Source: Zygnema cylindricum (lineage: Eukaryota > Streptophyta > Zygnematophyceae > Zygnematales > Zygnemataceae). Taken from it: a stretch of 64,000 bases of DNA. The stretch spans positions 473,148-537,147 of the forward strand of contig JBBHKE010001378.1 in assembly GCA_037447655.1 (NCBI GenBank), in the 5' to 3' direction. The translations under genes were made by a program, and so were the position numbers. The notes under the pieces are model-generated. The model worked only from the letters and a program-made list of their open reading frames with translations, did not search any database and had not been told where the DNA came from. Shown one piece after another: positions 38,101-48,954 of this stretch (within the stretch, counting starts at the first letter, position 1; each line of letters begins with the position of its first letter).

Positions 38101-39606
38101 TTGCAGGAGGGAGTTGGGCGAGATGAAGCCTTAGTGATGGAGAGGACTAGTTTTGAAAATGAAATGAGCAACATCTATACATTTGTCCAACTACTTCAGG
38201 TGAGTATAATGCATGAATACGAGATTGTGGTATGGAAGAAATAGAGAAAGACTTTATGGAGACGGTTTAGGAGTAAAGAAATATCATCTTCACGAATAGA
38301 CTCCCTTTTTTTGGTTGTTGATGCAGTTTTGAAACTCTGTGCTATAAAAACTCCTCATTAGGGAGAAAACCATATTCCGAAAACCTCTCAATTCTCATAA
38401 AACGGTTTTCTGGTAAGCTTCTCTATTGTGAGACCATCGCCTGATTAACTTTTTTAAATGCAGGTGGAGATTAACAAATTGGTCGTCGAGCTTGGACTTT
38501 CAACTGCTTCGAACAACAAAATAGTTTCTCCATGCTCTTTGCCGACTCCTATAATTGGAGGAGGGAGAACTGTCCCGGGACAACATTGCCCTGAAGGAAA
38601 AAAATCACCGACTCCTCCACAACCCCTTGCCAACAATTCAGTCAGGCCTGAAAATTGTATGAGTGAGCCCTGTTCTGACAAATCGACTAATCCAATGGGA
38701 GCTACAAACGGGTCCTTCCCATTTCCACAGCTCCTGGCCAATAAGGGCGTCCAACAAACTGAAGGTCGAATAGTGCAACCTGAAACCTTTGTGGAAAGTA
38801 CGGAAACCCTGTCTAAACCACCAGATGTATCCACTTTGCAAGCACTATTGTCAGCTTTACAAAGAGTGGCACATCCCGGAAACTCTAACGGATTAAATGT
38901 AAATGTTCCCACCTTTCATCAACTCATGTCGCAACAATCGAGTTGCTTTCGAGTCACACATCCACCCGTGGGAGAAGAATCATGGGTGGTTCCTCCTGTT
39001 CAAGCTTCAGGACCGATTACGGGAGTTTTGTTTCCGAATTCTTCTACCTCCATGCCCAAGGAGTCGTCTCCAGCTCAGTCACTCTCCCACGGTCAACTCC
39101 CTCCAGAATCGGATCGTGATCAGAAACAATCCCTCCACCAAACAACAAAACTACCCCAGACAGCGAAAAAACACACACCCAGAAGAAATATTGCGAAAAA
39201 ACTCGATTTCCAGGAGTCCCATTTTAGGTCTACTAGCCACGATGACAAATTGTCAGTACCAGACGACGGTGGAAATCCTGGCCCCGGGGAGATGCTTAAA
39301 CCTCTTGTAAAGTCTCCATCTTCCCTCGGAAATTTCCAGACATCAAGCCCAGAAGTGAAAACAGGGGTGGGTTTTCAGAGAATGCCATCTACAGGAGGGG
39401 AGAAAGAGGGACTAAAATGGGCATACAAGTACGGCTCATTTTCTGATCAGAGTGGTGAGTTTGGAAAATCTAATAATGTGGGAGAGGCGGCAGCTCAAGA
39501 AGTAACTCCCTGGTTAGCTCTTCACATAGCAGGAAGTGGAGAAAAAGTTGAAGGGTTAACCGGGAGTCCACGACGCTCCCGATACAGTGGATCTCACGAA
39601 AGCTAG
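32195..39606 (+). CDS. SWI1/DYAD/AMEIOTIC1-type meiotic cohesion protein; predicted 3' part of the BAH-DYAD gene
   Basis: Exons: 32195-32480, 32719-32930, 33568-34709, 35086-35338, 35764-35930, 36163-36307, 36649-36753, 36981-37058, 37279-37352, 37707-37770, 38107-38199, 38464-39606. All phases agree. If translation began at the ATG at 32237 the protein would have 1,239 residues; joined to the BAH exons, 1,628. The family's N-terminal block is present (VGNAYEINR, PEELLRACTVMVTRKGN, IKYPSTQSLRDFF, FYELSIAEAKRLL). So is the diagnostic core (RRWSNDRYKAAQ, GAVPGKPILRPALREEARK, IGDTGLLDHLLKHM, FRRRHNNDGAMEYWLEEADL, WVPPPGWRPG). A coiled coil encoded by exons 6-11 of this half follows, then a disordered Ser/Pro-rich tail of about 380 residues. 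In angiosperms SWI1/DYAD/AM1 protects cohesin from WAPL and is needed for meiotic entry and sister cohesion. This protein is much longer than Arabidopsis SWI1. Confidence 0.9.
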
Positions 39607-40280
39607 CACTTTCTCGTGGACGAAGCCAAGAAGTTTCTTCAGATGTGGTATTTCTCATGTCGTCCCACGTTAGAATTTGAATTCCTGGTGAGATTGGAGG
39701 GAGTGAGGTTTAAAAAATGTCCGAAAAGGTTGAGAATGTGATGGGCAAAGACAACTTTTGCTATTACCGGAGATGGTTTGGTATGTTTATCTGGGAATAA
39801 CCTGAATTTGTACAGTACATAAGGAAACATACCGTCAATAGATTGTTGAATACTGTAAAATATTATGTAAGAAGAAGACTAACTATTATGTAATCTACAC
39901 TGCCGTACTAAAAGTACCTTACAGTCTATGTTTGAAGCGTGTGTTTATGTACACACATAGAATAGAGTTCAGTTTTTTTTTTTCTTTTCTGGGTTTTCAG
40001 GTAGCCGTTAGGTCTTTGAGGAATGAAAAATCATTCCATGAAAAAGGGGTGACACGTCATGAAAGGATGTCAGCAGAAACTCATGAAAACATGAAATGCT
40101 GACAAATAGTATATATATAAAAACAGGTTGAGAGGGCATGTTTTTGTAATCGGCGTGTTTGGTTTTGCCTTCTTGTTGATAAATGTTTTGCATATGAGTT
40201 TGTTGCCGTCAATTCCTACGGGTGTGGGGTTCTCTGGCGACCGTGTGCGTTTCTTGTTGGTTGTTGCCGTTGGAAGCTTC
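39607..40280. other. 3' flank of the DYAD gene
   Basis: Probable 3' untranslated region at the start. No clear polyadenylation signal stands out, and no further gene is visible. Confidence 0.4.
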
Positions 40281-40361
40281 ATTTACCGAGAATCTATCGG
40301 TTGCTCGATTCTGATGCATCCAAAACATACGGAATAACCATTATTGTACACACCAGAAAAT
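40281..40361. repeat. Dispersed repeat A, copy 1
   Basis: About 81 bases (GAATCTATCGGTTGCTCGAT ... ATTGTACACACCA) repeated with few changes at 42399-42479. In both places repeat B lies downstream: here about 100 bases away, in the other copy 2.75 kb away across the LINE-type element. Confidence 0.85.
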
Positions 40362-40462
40362 ACTTGCTCAAAAAAATGCCAAAGGTCTATGTCGTCGAAA
40401 ATGTTCTGTCCTCGAAACGACAAGTCGAGAGCACCAACTTAACGGTCGTATCCACTGTGCTT

Positions 40463-40592
40463 CTTTTTGTTATGATTAAATAGGCCCAGCCCAAACTGGA
40501 GGGGGGGGGGGGGGGAACTTGTCTTTTTGACGCCTTCCGTAGTATTTGGCTATTTGCAATGGTTGAATTTGGCTTTGGTATCGAATGTTATT
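40463..40592. repeat. Dispersed repeat B, copy 1, with a 15-G run
   Basis: TAGGCCCAG ... CGCCTTCCGTAGTATTTG ... TCGAATGTTAT matches 45233-45334. A run of 15 G residues (40501-40515) is present here and absent from the other copy. The repeat continues beyond the inserted TIR element as repeat C at 41219-41250. Confidence 0.85.
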
Positions 40593-41215
40593 TGCAAGAT
40601 TCACACTAGAAATGGATGATGAATGAGATGAGGAATTGAATGTCCTTTTTATTTGTTTGGACATGAATTGCCGTTATCGTCATCTCACGTCAACCAAAAC
40701 GTCGCGATGTGACTCATGTTGCCGTACGATTATGCGACGATGACTCAAATCCGTCCGTACCAAACCATCGGTAAGAAGGGGGGAGGACGTTTCGTCAAAG
40801 TTCCAAAGAAGTTTTAAGTTTACTTTTTTTTACGTTTTATTTTAGATGATTTTGATTGGCTATTTGATAATGGGTTAGCATTTAAAAATAAATAGTTATA
40901 CTACGGATCATTCATTCGGGATACGACTTCATTTTTCTTCTAAATCAGAAATCTGCATTCCAAAAAGGGTTTCCGGAAAATAAAATGACTTACCACAGGT
41001 GTCAAAATTTGACGCACTTGACCGTATGTTTTGTCCACCGCTACGCTCCAAAAAGTGTATTTTACTATTTTGTCTGTCGCTATGCTCCAAAAAGGTTGAC
41101 AGTCGAGAGGTCGAGCTGTTTGGCGCCTCTGTTTTTGTTTTTTTCCGAAATGAATGGTACGGGAGCATTCATTTCGTCATCTCATTCACCATCCGTGTCT
41201 AATGTGAATCTTGCA
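40593..41215. mobile_element. Terminal-inverted-repeat element of about 620 bp with 3-bp TSD
   Basis: The ends TGCAAGATTCACACTAG... and its complement ...ATGTGAATCTTGCA form imperfect inverted repeats of about 50 bases. ATT flanks both sides (40590-40592, 41216-41218). The related copy at 45233-45368 reads GAATGTTATTGACAG at this point, an empty site with a single ATT. No transposase is present. The three-base duplication fits PIF/Harbinger- or CACTA-type elements, but the family is not certain. Confidence 0.8.
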
Positions 41216-41249
41216 ATTGACAGTTAAATGTACATTTGTCTGACCGATA

Positions 41250-42110
41250 CACCGTCGATCGTATTTACCGTGTTGAACACTAATTCGGCGCCCCTAAATT
41301 TTGAGATTCAAAACAGCGCAGCGAATCGTTATTAGCGTTATGAACTCTATATCGGCCCCCCCAAATTTTGATTCCAAAACCCGAAATAGAATTGATAATA
41401 CTAAATTTTCCTTTACGTTAATTGCCGTTCTAGAGAATTAGCGCTCATAATTCTAATTTATGATATTATTAAATAGTGTGGTGTACAAACGTGTCAGTCC
41501 GTACAAAATGTACTTTGTTAAATACAAGTTTAAGAAACATGGATTAAAATTATCGCGATGGCATGTAAAACTACGCCCAGAATAAGCGGCATATAAGATC
41601 GTACCTAGTTTACTGTAGAGATATGCTGTGGCGTAATAATTATTCGCGCGAACACCCAAATTAGAGTTATGAAAAAATTAGAGCCAAAGGACGCAACAGT
41701 GTACGATTTGTCAGATTTTGTACTTTCACCTATTTTACAGTGAAAATCCTGACGGCAAATCTATCGTACCAAAATTATAATTAATTAACAATTAATATTA
41801 AACATTTAAAAAAAAAATCGTGATTAGTGTTACTAACGCTAATTATTTTTTAACACTAATAATTACTCAACGCTGATAACGATTCAATGTGTACTATACA
41901 ACTTGAATCGTTATTAGCCTTATGTACGATATATCGGCACCCCAAACTTTTGGCATTGATACCTAAAATATAATAAATTACACTATTTAAGGACGTGGAC
42001 CATAATTTGCCACGTCTCCTGGCACTGAATTAAAATGAATTACGCTAATTTTTTCTTTACACTAATAATTTATATACACTAATAACAATTCAATGTGTAC
42101 TGTACAATAA
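41250..42110. mobile_element. Cluster of degraded MITEs related to the 21.8-kb element
   Basis: Successive element ends are visible: a left end at 41250 (CACCGTCGATCG), another near 41318 (GCGAATCGTTATTAGCG), a right end near 41868-41898 (CGCTGATAACGATTCAATGTG), then a short third copy from about 41905 (TTGAATCGTTATTAGCC) to about 42108 (CACTAATAACAATTCAATGT). The interior repeats GTGTCAGTCCGTAC and GTACGATTTGTCAGATTTTG of the 21.8-kb element. Confidence 0.7.
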
Positions 42111-42398
42111 CGGCGATTGAGCACACGGTTTTGTCGATACATTACGATATTATGTCCAAACAACTCTGTCGTGTTTGACAAATTGGCGTAAACTGAAAAA
42201 ATAATTATGCAATGTCGTCTAAGATACTTCAAATTTGCAGGTATTGCCACGTGTAATGTGACGCATGGGTGGAAAATTCAATTTCCGATGAGCATCATAT
42301 TTTTTTTTGCGCCGAGGGCCTCGACACTTTTTCCAATGTGCCATGCTCCCTCCGACCATCGTTAGGGCTTCAACACCGTCGGAAAATGACGACAGCGA

Positions 42399-42479
42399 TT
42401 TACCCAGAATCTATCGGTTGCTTGATTCTGATGCATCTAAAACATACGGAATAACCATTATTGTACACACCATAAAATA
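42399..42479. repeat. Dispersed repeat A, copy 2
   Basis: Counterpart of 40281-40361, located immediately upstream of the LINE-type element. Confidence 0.85.
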
Positions 42480-45232
42480 ATGGCGTAAAACGCGTCTTAG
42501 ATGTCAATGATTATTGCGCGGGGATTGGCAATCTCTTCAACAAGAACATACGGATAGAGTTATCTCCCTTTTTGTGACTCCTCCTCGCCGTCAAACTCAA
42601 CTTCCTACCTCCATAGCCCGTATACATCGCCCTGTGCACCTTGGGCATTGTAGTGAACATTCTCGAGCGGCTCGGGTGCTTCGGCCTTTTGCACTGTCGC
42701 TAACTACAGAGTCAAGGATTGAGGCCCTTCGCGCCCTTCACCCCAAAGCACTTAATGAACCTTTGTCTTTTATTCAATCATATGACCCTCTAGACCCTTT
42801 TGAGCTTGACCAAGATACCTTCGCCAAATATCTTGTCGGATCTCCTCGTCTTTCAGCTGGGGGACCTTCTGGGATGGTATGTGAGCTTTTTCGTGATATG
42901 TTCCCTCCAAATAAATCCATCCCATGGTTTTGAATTATTGTTTTAGGTGGCTTCCCAATTGGCACAAATTGATGTGCCACGCACTATAGTACCCCTTTTG
43001 GCAGTTGCACGTCAAACTGTTGTTTCAAAGCCTGCCTGAGGTGTTCGTTCGACCTATTGTTGTGGGAGGTTTTGTACTGCTTTGTGGCCCGATCAATGTG
43101 TGTACAACATCAAGGGGTGTTTCACAATGATTTTTCCCCTCATCAATTTGGTGTGGCTACACGGAGCGGTTGTGAGGGAGTTGTCCAGGGTTTACGTGCA
43201 ACAATCAACATGCACCTAGATTGGGTCGTTCTTTAAGTTGACATCGCAAATGAGTTTAACACTGTGGATCGTAACACCATCTTTCTTGAGTTGCGACAAG
43301 CCCCCCCTCTTATCAACCAAATTTTCCCTTTTGTTCGCACCTTTTACTCCTCGTCCAACTCTCTTATTTACTCCCTCGGTGGCCCATTGGGAGATGTTGC
43401 CACTTTGGACTTAGTTACCGGTACTCGTCAAAGCGACCCTTTGGGAGACCTTTTATTTGCTCTGACCCACTTACAAGCCTTGCGAGCATCCGCTACCGCT
43501 TTCCCAAATTGTTTGTTCCCTTGAATGGCGAATGACTCACGTATTATCGGTCCACATAAACCAGGTGGTTCCCATCTTCCACTATTTTTCTGACCAACTT
43601 TAAAGGATAAGTTTGTCAGTCAAAGTTCGTAATGTGTTGCGTGGTCACCAATTGGTCTGCCACCAAATTTCCCTCTTCCTGCACGCCTTCATGTTTGTAC
43701 GTCTCAAGAGGGTTTAAGGGTTTTAGGTTCTCTAATTGGCGCCCCTAAATTTGTTCACCAGTTTGTTACAAATGCATTATTGGATGACCTCTCTCACTAT
43801 GAGGGCCTTCTGAAAATGGCTAATTACCAAGTGGCTTTCGCTATTTTAACTCGTTGTTTTTCGCAACCTCCTTAGTACTTCGCGCGCACTCTACCCACAA
43901 GTTGTTTTTTCCTTTCCTCACTCTCGGATTTTGTTCATCGTTTCTTTGCGATTTTGCATCAACGCGTCAGGCATGGTATTTTTTATCGCCCGAAAGGACT
44001 TCACGCTCGTCGCTAATTTGCTTTACCCATCTCTTTCGGGAGTCTTGGTTTGATTCTTACGGCCACCATATCACCGACCGCTTGCTTTAGTAGTTGGGCT
44101 CTAGTGGCACCCATCATTAGTTCGAGGTATGTGGTGGAGGATAATCCTATCTTGGCCCATGCGATCTTTACCGTTGACGAAGGATTTTTCTCATTTCATC
44201 AATCTTTATTGCCTACTCGTTTACTTTTACTAGCTAAGGCCTAAGATGTCGCTCCTCCATTCTCTTCCATCCTCACCAACAATCATTCCCGGGTGCAACA
44301 ACATATCACCGATAAGGTCGTTGCCGCTGACTTTACTAACTTACTTGAGGCGCTACCTATGGTTGAAGTATGGGCTCGACTGTGCTCTTCTTTAAGACCT
44401 GGTGCTAGGGCTTGGCTTGTCGCTACTCCAATTTATGCCTCACTTTGTTTATCTTCTCAGCGATTTTCTTGTGCACTTCGTTTACGTTTTGGCTTGCCAC
44501 ACTCTACTATTTTGGGTAAGCCACATTGCATCTGTGGCCAATCTATAGATGAGCAGGGCGTCCATTTGCTCCGTTGTTCACATGGTGGATAACGTACATC
44601 GGCGCATGATATGGTCGAGATGGAGTCGCCTCGGTTGGTAGTGAATCCGGGTAAACGGTAAAACGTGAGGTGTCGCATATCCTCTCGCCACGTTCTCAAT
44701 CTTATGGAGTGCGCGGCCCTCGCATAGACCTCGTGTTTTTGCAAGGAACACTAAGAACAATGGGGGATGTAGTTTTGACTGACCCGACGGGATCCCATGT
44801 TTCAACGCGTGCGACATTACATACTGGTGTTACGGCTCGGGATGCAACGGCTTCTAAAGAACGTGATTACGCTCACTGGGACCCAACCGACCGTTTGCTT
44901 TGGAGATATTAGGGACCTTGGACTCGTCGTACGACAACTTCATCCGTGATTGTGCTCGACGGTCGTTTGAGGCCCGAGGACCTAGTAGCCCTCCCTTGGC
45001 TCTCATGTTTGCCTTCTAGGGTTTTTCTAGTTTAGTTTTAGTGTTTGTTTTTGTTTCCTATGTTTTCTTTGCTTTCTTTTACTTTTAGTGTTGGTTAGCA
45101 TTTACAATTTTTGTATGTACTTTTGGTTTTACAATTCTAGCCTTTAATGGTAGGGAACAATTTTCCTTTTCAATAAAGTTTTGTACCTTGATGGTTTAAC
45201 CATCGCATTTTTCATAATAAAATCTTTCATTT
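42480..45232 (+). mobile_element. Dead non-LTR (LINE-type) retrotransposon
   Basis: A plus-strand relic with no intact long frame. In order: an RT-upstream region (42711-42910, with GGPSGMVCELFRDMF), reverse transcriptase palm (FNTVDRNTIFLELRQA near 43257 and GTRQSDPLGDLLFALTHLQA near 43420), and a changed active-site box, MANDSRIIGP, where relatives have an ADD-type box. Next come a Cys-rich motif (CICGQSIDEQGVHLLRC near 44530) and a C-terminal segment (GPRIDLVFLQGTLRTMGDVV near 44713) of the kind seen in restriction-like nuclease tails. Stops and frameshifts are numerous. The 3' end has AATAAA (near 45170) and runs into a T-rich junction with repeat B. RT identity is firm; the LINE clade is not determined. 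Confidence 0.75.
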
Positions 45233-45368
45233 TTTTTTGTTATGTTTAAATAGGCCCAGAAACTGGAACTTGTCTTTTTCACGCCTTCCGTAGTATTTGC
45301 AATGGTTGAATTTGGCTTTAGTATCGAATGTTATTGACAGTTATATGTACGTTTGTCTGACCGATAGT
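45233..45368. repeat. Dispersed repeats B and C, copy 2 (uninterrupted)
   Basis: Matches 40463-40592 followed directly by 41216-41250. It therefore shows the ancestral state without the TIR element at 40593-41215. Confidence 0.8.
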
Positions 45369-45845
45369 TTTAAAACGAGGGCTTAAAAAAACCGGTAATC
45401 GGTTATCGTAGTTTTGTTCCGATACCCGAATCGAAACTACCGATGCATGAACGATGTCGGAAAAGGCTTTCAATCCGGACTTGAACCGAAAGACGCGTCA
45501 TTAATGTCTTTAAAATTGTCATCGAGCTTGATGTCGCGTAGCATCCTGGCAAATGCCCAGTGTACGGATCACCCTTCAGTGCCCTAAAAGATAACCGACC
45601 TGCGAGCACTTTTTCCTCGCGACCAACCTATTCCACCAATAGAATTCGACGCTCGAACCATTATTAGTTATTACGCGCTTCAAGCTCAAAGAAGGGGCTC
45701 TCCGTTACGATTTATGGACATTTGCTCGGAATGAGCGGTGCAGCCAAACCGCTCTTAAATCTCCGTACAGCCTACCGGGACGAGGGGCTCAACCGCTCGA
45801 TGGCCGATCCGTCGAAGATCGAGTTTGATCGACGGCTGCTAGCAA
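45369..45845. other. Repeat-like spacer before the tandem duplication
   Basis: No gene is recognised. ACCGGTAATCGGTTATCG near 45390 resembles the interior of the hAT-like element at 49 kb. Confidence 0.35.
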
Positions 45846-46166
45846 AACTGTACATTATTTGTACGGTTTCGTTTTTTTTTTTTTTCCTGCTGTAGCGAAT
45901 GAAATCCCTTCAGTTCTGATTCTGTACCCTGCCGTACATTCGTAGTTAACTGCTTTACCGGTTTTGTGTCGCCTTCACCCGCCAGCCTTTCTGCTCCATG
46001 TCCTCGCCAGCTCCTCTCCCTCCGACCGCCCCGCGCACCAGCCTCCCTCTTCTCCCCTGGAGACGATGACGTCACAGTGACGCATTCGCTCTCAGTCGAC
46101 GGCCAGCTGTCGCTCTCCTTCCTCGCCCTTCCTAGGCGACTCGGAGGCAGCGAAGCGCAAAGCAGA

Positions 46167-46216
46167 GAGAGGAAGAGAGAGAGAGAGGGAGAGAGAGAGA
46201 GAGAGGGAGAGAGAGA
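46167..46216. repeat. GA microsatellite in the 5' leader of DUF1218 copy A
   Basis: An interrupted (GA)n tract just before the ATG at 46230. Copy B has a much shorter tract at 54339-54360. A further (CT)n tract lies after exon 2 of each copy (46860-46906 and 54994-55032). Confidence 0.85.
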
Positions 46217-46229
46217 GGCGGAGCGAGCC

Positions 46230-48558
46230 ATGGCGAAAGACAAGGAGGTGCGCATGGGCCCCGAGGCCTCCCTCGCAGTGGTCGCCATCGTTGTCGTACT
46301 CGGCCTGCTGGCGGCCGGCGGAGGAGTGTACGCAGAACTCGTCCACAAGCAGGTCGATGGCACGCCATGGCCTCTTCTGCACAGGCCACGTGGCAGCATT
46401 CTCCTCCTCTCTCTGATCTCTCACCAATCGCTTTGTTTCACGCCGCAGCACTCTCACAAACTCTTCCCTGCTATTCTGCTCACAATCCTGTCGTTTCTGC
46501 GGCCATACTCTCACGCAGCTCTCTCCTCTTCTCCTCTTCTTCTCTTCTTCTGACGAGAATCCTCCAGTCTTTGTCTTGTCACGTCACGCTGACTCCGTGT
46601 TATGTCGCGGCGGTGCGCGCAGACGCCCCCGGCCACATCGGCCTCGGGAGTGACGTCGACGGTGTATGAGTGCGCGTATCAGCGGCAGCGCGCGCGTCTG
46701 GCGGCTCTGGCGGCCGCCAGCTGTCTGACGCTGGGCCACGTGCTGGTGGCCACGCTGGCGGGCTGCGTGTGCTGCTGCTCGCTCGTCTATGCCAGAGGCG
46801 CCGCGCACGCCTGGAGCATGGCGCTGCTCGCACTCGCATGGTTGGCCGCCACGCGGCACCTCTCTCTCTCTCTCTCCCTCTCCCTCTCCCTCTCCCTCTC
46901 CCTCGCGTCCCAGCACCTGGTCAAGGGAGGGGAATGAGGAGAGAATGGCACGTGTTAGTTTTGCAGGGAGAGGTGTGCGGTAAATGGTGGTGGTTTTTGT
47001 ATCTGTTTTGTAATTTTGTTTTGTGTCTCCTGCATGAAGTGGCTGTCACCAGAAAATATGCATTGCCTTCAATTCTTAAGGAAAAGGCAGCCTTGTTTGA
47101 AAGGATTCATTTTGCTTTTAGAGTTGCCCTGCCAGTTTGCTCCAGTTTTTTGGGTCTAACCAGGCAGGGAGTTGATTCCAGTCTCAAACATGCTCATTGT
47201 GACTGTCACACCGCATCTGTTCTTAATTCAGTAGGTTGGGCAGCGATGCAACTGAAGGTCTTCAACTCACTTGTTGGAGAGCTTGCGTGTGACTTCCTCT
47301 TGACGTACAAAGCCAACCCTCATAAAGTTTTTACAATCGTTGAGAGTGTGTATAGAGGTCGGTACATTTGTCTCTGTACTTCCGGGCAGGCTGCTTAGAT
47401 GAAAAGAGATTAAGCTGCTTGTAGCTCCATATCACATCAAAATATCTTGGAGAAGACTGTCTTTGGATCGATAGAGCTTAGTATCCTCATTTCAATCATA
47501 ATCCATTTTTTCTGTCCATTTTGGGTTCTGTACTTACCCGATGATTGTCTTAATTCCCATTTTCAACAACTGATGGTGAGCCTGTTCCAACACTTTAAGC
47601 CCTGTAGAAACTCTTTTTTGGCTTCTGCCTTTTTCCCATTCTGATGATGATGCATGGGCAAAACGGTGAACCAATGCAGGATATTCTTCTTGAGTGCACA
47701 AGTCTGTTTCCTAAGTGGAGCCTACATCAACGACTACCATACGTCCAGAACGTATTTCCAATACGATTTTGACTTAAGGGAATGCTTTCGGACAAGAACT
47801 TACGCCTACTACGGTATTTGCATTCAACCTCTGTTGGGCTCTTGTCGAGTGGAAAGGAAATGCATGCTGACATGTGGTTTACCTCACTGTCCTTCTTTTC
47901 TTATGATCCGCAACTGTTGGTGAAGATGTATGGGATGTTTGACCCGAGGTTAAGAGTGTCAAATGCAGAACAGCATTCTATGATGTAACCCTGGTTCAAA
48001 GAAAGTAAAACAACTGAAACAAGATATATGAGTTCATGGCAAGTTTCACGCTCTCTTTTACTTAAATCTCCTATGTATGCACGTGTCTTCATGCCACCTT
48101 GCAAAGCTTCTCCAAAAACACCTCTATTGTACCACTTTTAGTTTGGACCGTGAATCTTAAACTAGATGGCTTTCAAACTACTCCTTCCCTTACCAACCAT
48201 ACCCCGAAGAGCACCTAAAATTGTTGTGACCATGTGCCTATTCACAGTGCCAATAGAGAGAGAGGGAGAGGGAGAGGAGAGGGAAGGAGAGGGAGAGGTG
48301 GAGAGAGGGTGTGCCTGAATCACGTGTCTCTGGCTGTCTGCAGTGGCTGCGGGTCTCTCCCTCCTCCACACTGCCGCCCTGGTGTTGGCGTACGGCCAGG
48401 CGCAGAAGTCAAAGTACGAGGCGTGGGTGGAGCAGGGGGCGCCCACGCCGCGCCTCTACAGCGTGAAGACCATGAAGAGCTTCGTCATCGCAGGGCCCGC
48501 CAAGAAAGGCCCTCTCAAGGACCTCGCAGAGCCGGAGCAGCCGTTTCTCCAATCCTAG
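46230..48558 (+). CDS. DUF1218 (MWL1/VCC-like) four-helix membrane protein, copy A
   Basis: Exons 46230-46352, 46623-46840, 47680-47813 and 48344-48558 join in frame to 229 residues. Helix 1 is at residues 13-36 (ASLAVVAIVVVLGLLAAGG), preceded by MAKDKEVRMGPE. The conserved luminal Cys motif is ECAYQRQRARL (Cys58), and helix 2 leads into the Cys cluster AGCVCCCS (residues 87-94). Exon 3 provides CFLSGAYINDYHT (family: L-x-G-A-x-x-N-x-x-H) and exon 4 the last helix (VAAGLSLLHTAALVLAYG) and a polar tail ending QPFLQS. The plant DUF1218 family includes endomembrane proteins that affect lignin in secondary walls (MWL1/2) and leaf symmetry and venation (VCC/DEAL). The function here is not known. 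Confidence 0.82.
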
Positions 48559-48954
48559 GAGTTCACCCAGCAATGGGTGACAGTCTGGAACACAATAAAA
48601 CACCGCCACTGTATATCTAAGCTGCCTTTTAAAGCAGTTTTATGGTCCTTGAGAATCAAAGACATATCCTCGGATACTATCTTGCTGGCGTATAGATCTG
48701 ACCTTCATTCTTTTCCATCATCTGATGTAGCTTGAAAATAGGCAGGGGCTAGTAAATTTTGACCAGAATTTGGTTCACTTTTGCTGCTGTACAGGAGAAA
48801 AATCAAATTGGTTTTAGTTTAATTATATGTTAAGTTATGAAACAAGTTTTTTATTTATCAGTTATTGTATGTTATGAGCCCATTATGGCACAGCCACTTG
48901 GCATTCATGAATAATTCAACAGCTTAACAACGTTTTCCCTGCAGTTGTGATTAG

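Noticed and set aside
45839-46399. 186-residue minus-strand frame over DUF1218 exon 1
   Set aside because: Antisense shadow of a GC-rich exon and the GA microsatellite.
46670-47398. 242-residue plus-strand frame overlapping DUF1218 exon 2
   Set aside because: It reads exon 2 in the wrong phase and runs through the CT repeat and intron 2. The family Cys motif is in the other phase.
48234-48620. 128-residue frame over DUF1218 exon 4
   Set aside because: Gly/Arg-rich misreading. The frame with the last transmembrane helix, joined from exon 3, is the real one.
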